20,668 bases of DNA from JAJRXR01 sp044439985 (GTDB lineage Bacteria > Planctomycetota > Phycisphaerae > Phycisphaerales > UBA1924): positions 1-20,668 of the forward strand of contig JBITAG010000276.1 of assembly GCA_044439985.1 (NCBI GenBank), in the 5' to 3' direction. Every line of letters starts with the position of its first letter. Position 1 is the first letter of the stretch. The position numbers and the translations under genes are program-made. This document shows positions 14,953-20,668 of this stretch, piece after piece. Under the pieces are notes generated by a model that was given only the letters and a program-made list of their open reading frames with translations, searched no databases and had not been told where the DNA came from.

Positions 14953-15744
14953 ATGACGCCCCCAAAGCCACGAATTCTGACCGGCGACACGCCCACCGGA
15001 CGCCTCCACCTCGGGCACTGGGTCGGCTCGGTCGAGAACCGCGTCGCCCTCCAGGACGACTACGACTGCTTCTTCCTGATCGCGAACATGCACGCGTTCA
15101 CCACCCGCGCCGACAAGCCGGGGGAGATCCGGGAATCCACGCTCGAGATCGTCAAGGACTGGCTCGCCTGCGGGATCGACCCGGAGCGATCGGCCATCGT
15201 CCTCCAGTCGGAGATCCCCGCGATCGTCGAGCTTTCGTGGTACTTCGCGATGCTCATCCCCTTCAACCGGGTGATGCGCAACCCGACGCTGAAGACCGAG
15301 ATCGACGCGAAGGGATTGGGCGATCACTACAGCTTCGGCTTCCCCCTCTACGCCGTCGGGCAGTGCGCCGACATCCTCGCCTTCCGCCCCGAGCTGGTCC
15401 CGGTGGGTGAGGACCAGGTCGCGCACATCGAGATGACGCGCGAGGTCGCCCGCAGGTTCAACCAGGTCTACTGCGGCGTGGACCCGCAGACCGAGGACGC
15501 GGACTACGTCCGGGAGGGCGGGCTCTTCCCGATCCCCGCGGCCAAGGTCGGGCGCATCGCCCGCCTCGCCGGGACCGACGGCAAGCACAAGATGTCCAAG
15601 AGCCTCAACAACGCCATCTTCCTCACCGACACGCCCAAGCAGGTGAAGAAGAAGCTCGGCCAGCTCTACACCGGGCGTCAGTCCATGGACGAGCCGGGGG
15701 ACATCAACAACTCCCTCTTCCAGTTCGTCCGCGCGTTCATCTAG
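14953..15744 (+). CDS. trpS: Tryptophanyl-tRNA synthetase, truncated by in-frame TAG at codon 264
   Basis: This class I aminoacyl-tRNA synthetase charges tRNA-Trp. The 263 residues before the stop contain the HIGH-type motif (PTGRLHLGH, residues 14-22), the tryptophan/ATP pocket region (FGFPLYAVGQCADIL, VPVGEDQVAHIEMTREVARRFN) and the KMSKS loop at 213-217 followed by SLNNAIFL. The reading frame then meets TAG at 15742-15744, in the middle of the C-terminal helical domain. Homologous sequence continues in the same frame for 96 more codons to a TGA at 16033-16035, and the restored length of about 360 residues is normal. As it stands the product would lack most of the anticodon-binding helices. 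Possibilities are a sequencing error, a recent nonsense mutation with a second trpS elsewhere, or readthrough. The start fits the leaderless -10 box seven bases upstream. Confidence 0.92.
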   Translation: MTPPKPRILTGDTPTGRLHLGHWVGSVENRVALQDDYDCFFLIANMHAFTTRADKPGEIRESTLEIVKDWLACGIDPERSAIVLQSEIPAIVELSWYFAMLIPFNRVMRNPTLKTEIDAKGLGDHYSFGFPLYAVGQCADILAFRPELVPVGEDQVAHIEMTREVARRFNQVYCGVDPQTEDADYVREGGLFPIPAAKVGRIARLAGTDGKHKMSKSLNNAIFLTDTPKQVKKKLGQLYTGRQSMDEPGDINNSLFQFVRAFI

Positions 15745-16035
15745 GATGAGCAGCGCGTCAGGGAGCTGGAGGAGGCGTACAGCACGGGCGCCAACATCGG
15801 CGACGGGCACATCAAGGCCGAGGTCGCCGGGGCGATCAGCGAGCTGCTCGCCCCCATCCAGGAGCGTCGCGCCCGGTACGAGGGGCCGGGCGGGGATGAT
15901 CTGGTGATCGACGTCATCCGCGAGGGGATCCGGAAGGCGACCCCCCCGGCGGAGGAGACGCTCGAGCGGGCCAAGCAGGCGATGAAGCTCGACTTCGCCC
16001 CCCGCGTCATCAGCTTCCCGGAGGGCGAACGATGA
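15745..16035 (+). pseudogene. trpS: C-terminal remainder of trpS after the in-frame TAG
   Basis: This segment is in frame with the upstream trpS, without a frameshift, and has no start codon or ribosome-binding site of its own near its beginning. It encodes DEQRVRELEEAYSTGANIG, then GDGHIKAEVAGAISELLAPI and QERRARY, the recognisable end of the TrpRS C-terminal helical domain (the conserved pattern of a Lys-containing helix followed by L-x-P-x-x-E-R-R). The codon usage and conservation look undecayed. Its TGA overlaps the ATG of the next small gene in an ATGA, as expected for an intact operon gene, which argues that it is still translated or was until very recently. Confidence 0.85.
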
Positions 16036-16229
16036 ACTGGGTTTTCTGGCTGATCCTGTCGGTGATCCTCGCCCTCGGCGCCGGGTTCGGGACGCTCATC
16101 TGGTGGAAGGTCGGCGATCAGTGGGCCGACGCCGAGCACAAGAAGTTCGGCCCCCGATCCAACCAGACCCGCGCCGAGGCGCCCCGGGTGATCCACGGCT
16201 TCGACGACGACGAACCGCGCGCGAGCTGA
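16032..16229 (+). CDS. Small single-pass membrane protein of unknown function
   Basis: The 65-residue protein has one N-terminal transmembrane helix (VFWLILSVILALGAGFGTLI) followed by WWKVGDQWADAEHKKFG and an acidic, charged tail (FDDDEPRAS). I do not recognise a family. Its ATG overlaps the trpS TGA by four bases (ATGA), and its stop is three bases before the truA start, so it is translationally coupled to both. The position between trpS and truA may reflect only operon packing; no function can be deduced. It could resemble small subunits of membrane complexes, but nothing specific supports that. Confidence 0.75.
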   Translation: MNWVFWLILSVILALGAGFGTLIWWKVGDQWADAEHKKFGPRSNQTRAEAPRVIHGFDDDEPRAS

Positions 16230-16232
16230 CCC

Positions 16233-17141
16233 GTGCCCCGATACAAGCTCACGGTCGCCTACGACGGGACGGACTTCCACGGGTGGCAGAAGCAGGAGCC
16301 GCTGGCCCCCGATCCCGCCGACGCTCGCGCGCCGCGCCTCCCCGATGCGCACGAATCGCTCGAGAGCCGCCCGGGACGCGTCGCGCTGCGCACCGTGCAG
16401 CACGTCCTGGAACAGGCCGTCCGCGAGACCATCCGGGAGCCGATCACCCTCACCGGCGCCTCGCGCACGGATTCGGGGGTGCACGCGATGGGGCAGGTCG
16501 CCGCCTTCACCTCCACGCCCGATCCGGACAGGGGCGTGGGCTGGCCCGAGAGCCGCGGGTGCGCCTCCCTCGTGCGCGCGCTCAACGCGCGTCTGCCCGA
16601 GGACCTGCTCGTCCGGGCGGCCGAGGTGGTGGGGGATGACTTCAACCCGATCGGGGACTGCGTGAGCAAGGGATACAGCTACACGCTGCACATCTCACCC
16701 CAACGCCCGCTCTGGGATCGACGCCACGTCTTCCACACCTGGCACGAGCTGAACCTGGAACGCATGCAAGAGGCCGCGGACCTTCTCGTGGGAGAGCACG
16801 ATTTCGCGGCCCTGGCGGCGGCGAACCACGGGCGCCAGACCACCGTGCGCACGATCTTCGGGTGTGCCGTGACGGACATCTCCTCCACCGATCCGACCGG
16901 GGAGGTGGCGTCCCAGCTCGCCGAGGGTGCTTTCCCCGCCCGGCGCCTGCGCATCGACGTCTCGGGCAACGGCTTCCTGTACAACATGGTCCGCATCCTC
17001 GCGGGCACGCTGCAGGAGGTCGGGCGCGGCAGGATCGAGCCGGGCGAGATCCCCGCGATCCTCCGCTCGAAGGACCGGAGGAAGGCGGGCCCCACCCTCC
17101 CGCCCGAGGGGCTGCGCCTCGAGTGGATCCGCTACGACTGA
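16233..17141 (+). CDS. truA: tRNA pseudouridine(38-40) synthase TruA
   Basis: This enzyme isomerises uridines 38-40 in the anticodon stem-loop of many tRNAs. Motifs: VAYDGTDFHGWQKQ at the N terminus, GASRTDSGVHAMGQVAAF with the catalytic Asp80, LNARLPEDLLV, GYSYTLHI, GEHDFAALAAANHGRQTTVRTI and a C-terminal GNGFLYNMVRILAGTLQEVG. The start is GTG 16233, placing the first beta strand six residues in. The 302-residue length exceeds the family norm (about 250-270) because about 30 Pro/Ala/Arg-rich residues (22-52) are inserted between HGWQKQ and RTVQ, where E. coli TruA has only a few residues. A smaller insertion follows the catalytic loop. Grouping with trpS gives a tRNA-related operon. Confidence 0.95.
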   Translation: MPRYKLTVAYDGTDFHGWQKQEPLAPDPADARAPRLPDAHESLESRPGRVALRTVQHVLEQAVRETIREPITLTGASRTDSGVHAMGQVAAFTSTPDPDRGVGWPESRGCASLVRALNARLPEDLLVRAAEVVGDDFNPIGDCVSKGYSYTLHISPQRPLWDRRHVFHTWHELNLERMQEAADLLVGEHDFAALAAANHGRQTTVRTIFGCAVTDISSTDPTGEVASQLAEGAFPARRLRIDVSGNGFLYNMVRILAGTLQEVGRGRIEPGEIPAILRSKDRRKAGPTLPPEGLRLEWIRYD

Positions 17142-17341
17142 CCGCGCCCGCCGGGCGACGCCTCGCGACGAACGGGCGCGCGTCGGAACGCCGGCGTCGG
17201 CGCGCCACGTCGATGGATTCCGCTCGACCGCGCCACGGCGTGCGGACGATCGCCCCCCGGGGCCCTCAAGCCGCTTCTCGGATTCGCCGCTGGCATGGAC
17301 ACGCCCTTTCGGGGAGACTCGGCCATTCACGGAGGGCCCGC

Positions 17342-18136
17342 ATGCGCCGATTCATCACGGGTCCTGTGCTCGTCGGGGCGATGCTCCGCCCCGTCGCCCC
17401 GGCGATTGCGTCGCCCGTGCTCCTCGAAGACGCCCGCGAGATCTCCGTCTTCGCCCAGGCGAGCGACCCTTCCGGGGAGGGCCCCCCGATCGGCCCGGTC
17501 ATCATCTCGCCCAGCGCTCCGGGCGCGTTCTTCGCGGAGCAGCGCGCCGTCGTGGCCAACTCGCCGGCGTTCGGGGCCAGCGCGATCTCCGGCGGGGTCC
17601 AGTTCAGCCGGTTCCACGCCGGGCCGGGCGTCCACTTCGAGGCCGACGGCGCCGCGGAGGCGCAGGTGGACCTGCTCGATCCGGAAGCAACGGGGCAGGC
17701 GGAATCGCTGGTCAGCGTGCGCCTGGTCTTTGAGCTGAGCGAGGACACGCCCTACACGCTCGCGGGCGAGCTGACGATGTTCGCCATCGGGGGCGTGGCG
17801 TCCGAGGTGCGCGTCACGCTCCGTGCGGGGAGTGGGGTCTCGCCCTGGTTCGAGCGCACCGCGGCGGGCGGGTTCGACTCGTCGGGCGTGCTGGAGGAGG
17901 GAACCTGGGTGCTGGAACTGCTGGCCGACGCGCACAGCGCTCCCCTCCCCGACGCCTTCGAGTCCTCCAGCGCGGTCGCCTCCTTCCGGGGCGTTCACTT
18001 CATCCTGACGCCGGCGCCCGGCGTGGTCGGGATGATGGGGGTCGCGGGGACCCTGGCGTGCCGACGCCGGCGCGCCGACACCGCCGTATGCTCGGTGACG
18101 TGCGCCTCCGGATCCTGCACATCTCGACGCGCCTGA
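17342..18136 (+). CDS. Secreted protein with PEP-CTERM-like (PAPG...RRRR) sorting tail
   Basis: The 264-residue protein has a signal peptide (MRRFITGPVLVGAMLRPVAP, cleavage probably after AIAS) and a beta-rich body with no recognised catalytic motif. Near the C terminus TPAPGVVGMMGVAGTLACRRRR has the three parts of exosortase-type sorting signals: a Pro-Gly motif, a hydrophobic helix and an arginine cluster. Such proteins are exported, then processed or anchored by an exosortase/archaeosortase system. GGAGGG at 17331-17336, five bases upstream, fixes the ATG. Unusually, the frame runs twenty residues past the arginine cluster with Cys-rich sequence (ADTAVCSVTCASGSCTSRRA) and overlaps the next gene by 37 bases; normally these proteins end a residue or two after the Arg run. 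The upstream 200-base gap shows no strong promoter. Confidence 0.75.
   Translation: MRRFITGPVLVGAMLRPVAPAIASPVLLEDAREISVFAQASDPSGEGPPIGPVIISPSAPGAFFAEQRAVVANSPAFGASAISGGVQFSRFHAGPGVHFEADGAAEAQVDLLDPEATGQAESLVSVRLVFELSEDTPYTLAGELTMFAIGGVASEVRVTLRAGSGVSPWFERTAAGGFDSSGVLEEGTWVLELLADAHSAPLPDAFESSSAVASFRGVHFILTPAPGVVGMMGVAGTLACRRRRADTAVCSVTCASGSCTSRRA
18087..18092 (+). promoter_or_regulatory. -10 box TATGCT placed for a leaderless GT4 transcript
   Basis: TATGCT (4/6 to TATAAT) ends seven bases before GTG 18100, the same geometry as at der and trpS. It lies inside the 3' end of the preceding secreted-protein gene and supports GTG 18100 over the ATG at 18088. Confidence 0.4.
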
Positions 18137-19380
18137 TTCTGGGCGGATCGCAGGAGAACACCGTGCTCTCCTGCGAGGGGCAGGCGCGCGAGGGGCACGA
18201 GGTCCATCTGGCGTACGGCCCGATCTACGGCCCCGAGGGCTCGATGCTCCCGCGCCTGGAACGCTTCAACGCGCGGGCGTCCGAGGAGGGGTGGACGCCG
18301 ATCACGCTCCACGAGTTGCCGCACATGGTCCGCCAGATCAGTCCGGTGAAGGACCATTTCTGCTTCCACCACGACCTCAAGCGGCTGATGCGTTCGGTCC
18401 GCCCCGACGTGGTCCACACGCATTCCTCCAAGGCGGGGATCCTGGGGCGATGGGCCGCCTGGAGCGCGAGGCCCCGGCCCGCGGTGGTCCACACCATCCA
18501 CGGCCCGCCCTTCATGCCGGTGGAGGGGGGCGGCTTCGCCCGGATGCGGGTCCGCCTCAAGAACCGCGTCTACACCTTCGCCGAGCGGTTCGCGGCGCGC
18601 CGGTGCCACACGATCGTGAGCGTCGCCGACGCGATGACCGAGCAGTTCCTCGCCCGGGGGATCGGGGCGCCGGAGCAGTACATCACGGTTCGGTCCGGGA
18701 TGGAGACGGAGGCCTTTCTGATCCCCCGGGAGGGGGAGTCGCGCGAGCGCGTTCGCGCGGAGCTGGGCATCGGCGCGGGGGACTTCGTGGTGGGGACCGT
18801 CGCCCGCCTGGCGCAGCACCAGGGGCACGACGACGTGCTCGACGCGATCGGGGATGACCTGCGCGCCCATGCGGACTGGAAGCTGCTCTGGGTGGGGGAT
18901 GGGTGGTGGCGTGAGCGGCTGCTGGCCCGGGTGCGGGCGATGGGGCTTGAGGAGCGGGTGATCTGCACCGGGCTGGTTCCCCCGGAGCGGGTGCCGGCGA
19001 TGATGCGGGCGATGGACGTGCTGGCGCACCCGAGCGCCCGCGAGGGCCTGCCCCGGACCGTGCCGCAGGCGCTGCTTTGTGGCGTTTGCCCCGTCGCGTA
19101 CGATGTGGACGGCACGCGCGAGGCGTGCATCGACGGGCGCACGGGGCGCCTGATCCCCCCGGGCGACACCGGCGCGCTCGGGGATGCGATCCGAGAGCTG
19201 TGGGAGCGACCCGATGAGCGCGCGCGCATGGCGCAACAGGGGCTCAAGCAATGCGCGGCGGCCTTCTCCGCCCCGGGCATGGTGCGCGCGCTCGATGAGG
19301 TCTACCGCTCGGCGCTGGCTCGCGCTGGTCGCCCTCTCGATGGCGGGGACGCCGGCGCCCGCCCAGCTGCTCGACCTTGA
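18100..19380 (+). CDS. Family 4 (GT-B) glycosyltransferase
   Basis: This cytoplasmic or membrane-peripheral glycosyltransferase has 426 residues and a retaining GT-B fold. The N-terminal acceptor half opens with LRILHISTRLILGGSQENT and includes DVVHTHSSKAGILGRWAA and HTIHGPPF. The donor half has VGTVARLAQHQGHDDVLDAI, LLWVGDGWWRERL and the nucleotide-sugar site AHPSAREGLPRTVPQAL, where the E-x7-E motif of GT4 enzymes reads Glu315-x7-Gln323. This variant is seen in exopolysaccharide-type subfamilies. GTG 18100 gives the expected N terminus; ATG 18088 and GTG 18058 are in frame but add sequence overlapping the previous gene. It probably builds extracellular polysaccharide or a lipid-linked glycan. 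The C-terminal 28 residues are Ala/Arg/Gly-rich and overlap the next gene's signal peptide. Confidence 0.88.
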   Translation: MRLRILHISTRLILGGSQENTVLSCEGQAREGHEVHLAYGPIYGPEGSMLPRLERFNARASEEGWTPITLHELPHMVRQISPVKDHFCFHHDLKRLMRSVRPDVVHTHSSKAGILGRWAAWSARPRPAVVHTIHGPPFMPVEGGGFARMRVRLKNRVYTFAERFAARRCHTIVSVADAMTEQFLARGIGAPEQYITVRSGMETEAFLIPREGESRERVRAELGIGAGDFVVGTVARLAQHQGHDDVLDAIGDDLRAHADWKLLWVGDGWWRERLLARVRAMGLEERVICTGLVPPERVPAMMRAMDVLAHPSAREGLPRTVPQALLCGVCPVAYDVDGTREACIDGRTGRLIPPGDTGALGDAIRELWERPDERARMAQQGLKQCAAAFSAPGMVRALDEVYRSALARAGRPLDGGDAGARPAARP

Positions 19381-20668
19381 CGCCCCGGCGATGGACGCTC
19401 CCGGCGAGCGCACGGGCGCGTCGGCCCTGAGCGAGCTGCTCCGCGCCCAGGCCGAACAGATCCAGCGAGCGGGCGCGCCCAACGCGGAGCTGCGGGCCGA
19501 GCTGCGCCTGCTCGCGGTCGCCCTGCTCGACACCGGGCGACCGATCCCCGTGCTGCTGGGGCGCACCTTGGCGGGGGGGATGGGGGAGCTGGAGCGTCTC
19601 GCGGCGGATCCACGCCTCGATGAGATCGACCGCTCGCTGCTCATCGGCGATCTCCGGCGCACGCGCGGGAACATCCCCGTCTCGACCGAGCGGCTGGACC
19701 GGAGCCTGCGGGAGGCCCTTGCTCGCCTCGGGGACGTGGCGACGATCGACGCGCCGGGAAGCGCCTGGACGGCCCCGGCGCCGGGTGGGGGAACGACGCC
19801 CCCCTCGCCGCCTCCTTCGGTGGCGCAATCGCTGGCGATCCTTGCCGGTCACCTCGAGCCGGGGGGGATCGAACCCGCCGAGCGGGTGGCGCAGCTGGGC
19901 CGGTCGGCGCAGTCCCGCGCGGTCTACGCCCCCGCGGGGGCGCGATTGGAGGTCCGGCTGGGCCTTGCGTGCGCGTGGCTCGAGAGCCCGCCCGAATGGG
20001 TGGACGAGCCGTCGCGGGCGGAGGGCGCCGCGGGCATCGTCTCGGCGTGCGCCCAGCTGCTCGAGCCCTCCACGCGCCGGGTCGGGCTCGACCTGCTCGA
20101 TCGGTACGCGGGGATGGCGGGGCTGATCGATCGGTGCGATCGCCTCGAGGCGAGCAACGACGTCAGGGCGCTTCGCGCGACGGTCGCAGGACGCCTCGCC
20201 TCCCCGCCGGGGGTGGAGAACGCGGAGGCGGCGCGGCGCGCCCTGGACGCGGCCTTGATCGATCCGATCCTCACCCTTGACGAGGACGAGCTGGTCCGTC
20301 AGCTGCGCCCCGCCTGGCGCTGGGCGCAGCGGGAGGCGGCGGTCGGAGCGCGATCGATCGTCCCCCGCGTGGGCGCGATGCTCGACGCCCCCTCCCCCCT
20401 GACCGATCCCGCGACGCTCAGCATGCTTGCCCGCGTCGAGACGCCCGGGCGCCTGGGACGCACGCTCGTGGAGCTTTCCGCCCTGCTCGACCATCCCTCC
20501 CCGGGGTCGGATGACCCGCCCGAGGCGCACGGCGCCCGGCGGGACGTGGCCGATCGGGTGCTCCGCCTCACCCCCCAGCTCAAGATCGAGGAGCAACGCG
20601 GGGAGGTGATCGCGACGCTCGAGCGGCTGACCTCCGACCTGCGCCGGATCGAAGGCGTGCTGCAAGCC
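19295..20668 (+). CDS. Secreted, helix-rich protein of unknown function (3' end outside window)
   Basis: The frame is open from ATG 19295 to the right edge without a stop, giving at least 458 residues. The N terminus MRSTARRWLALVALSMAG followed by TPAPAQ is a clear signal peptide with an APA-Q cleavage site, which supports this start although it lies 86 bases inside the preceding glycosyltransferase gene. The mature part is rich in Leu, Ala, Arg and Glu with regular heptad-like spacing, suggesting mostly alpha-helical repeats. A Pro/Gly/Thr linker occurs near residue 160-175. No catalytic motif or known domain was recognised. A later in-frame ATG at 19391 would avoid most of the overlap but lose the signal peptide. 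Base composition and third-position GC match the neighbours, so it is a real coding frame. Confidence 0.75.
   Translation, partial: MRSTARRWLALVALSMAGTPAPAQLLDLDAPAMDAPGERTGASALSELLRAQAEQIQRAGAPNAELRAELRLLAVALLDTGRPIPVLLGRTLAGGMGELERLAADPRLDEIDRSLLIGDLRRTRGNIPVSTERLDRSLREALARLGDVATIDAPGSAWTAPAPGGGTTPPSPPPSVAQSLAILAGHLEPGGIEPAERVAQLGRSAQSRAVYAPAGARLEVRLGLACAWLESPPEWVDEPSRAEGAAGIVSACAQLLEPSTRRVGLDLLDRYAGMAGLIDRCDRLEASNDVRALRATVAGRLASPPGVENAEAARRALDAALIDPILTLDEDELVRQLRPAWRWAQREAAVGARSIVPRVGAMLDAPSPLTDPATLSMLARVETPGRLGRTLVELSALLDHPSPGSDDPPEAHGARRDVADRVLRLTPQLKIEEQRGEVIATLERLTSDLRRIEGVLQA

Noticed and set aside
15742..15744. Genome-wide reassignment of TAG to a sense codon
   Set aside because: TAG terminates the GT2 gene (1475-1477) and the zinc-ribbon gene (10843-10845) at sensible places, so TAG works as a stop here.
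17190..17199. ACGCCGGCGT palindrome after truA as a terminator
   Set aside because: There is no loop of useful size and no T-run after it; in such GC-rich DNA a palindrome of this length is expected by chance.

Overview
The window looks like a chromosomal segment of a high-GC member of the Planctomycetota, most likely a Phycisphaerae-type lineage. This is inferred from gene content: a pseudopilin of the prepilin/H-X9-DG type, a secreted protein with a PAPG-hydrophobic-RRRR (PEP-CTERM-like) tail, a thioredoxin-fold protein fused to a LolA-like domain, a pyruvate phosphate dikinase with a lysine-rich tail, and few strong Shine-Dalgarno sites. I see no rRNA, tRNA, CRISPR array, phage gene or insertion sequence. 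The first ~84 bases are almost pure G and look like a poor contig end.

Layout. 1-1477 (+): the C-terminal end of a PfkB/HldE-like sugar kinase followed directly by a family 2 glycosyltransferase, probably surface-sugar functions. 1474-2763 (-): pabB (folate). 2915-5782 (+): ppdK with an 82-residue histone-H1-like N-terminal extension. 5845-7428 (+): der. 7510-8451 (+): pseudopilin-like protein. 8552-10845 (+): a two-gene unit resembling Bacillus YdjI (SPFH, here with a GYF_2 domain) and YdjG (double zinc ribbon plus a TM helix), linked in Bacillus to PspA/envelope stress. 10988-11560 (+): secreted DUF6265-like protein, convergent with 11576-12889 (-), a secreted LolA-like/thioredoxin fusion, preceded on the same strand by trpC (12961-13791). 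Divergent from trpC is a CPBP-family membrane protease (13790-14914). Then comes trpS (14953-16035), interrupted by an in-frame TAG at codon 264, a 65-residue membrane protein and truA in a tightly packed operon. The end holds a PEP-CTERM-like secreted protein (17342-18136), a GT4 glycosyltransferase (18100-19380) and an unrecognised secreted protein (19295 to the edge), each overlapping the next.

The most noteworthy points are the amber codon inside an otherwise intact tryptophanyl-tRNA synthetase, the chromatin-protein-like tail on PPDK, a recurrent TANNNT-N7-start arrangement suggesting leaderless transcripts (der, trpS, the GT4 gene), and the YdjI/YdjG-like pair. No stretch longer than 300 bases lacks a gene. 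The largest gap (17142-17341, 200 bases) shows nothing beyond a Shine-Dalgarno site at its end and a short GC-rich palindrome; no convincing rho-independent terminator was seen anywhere.
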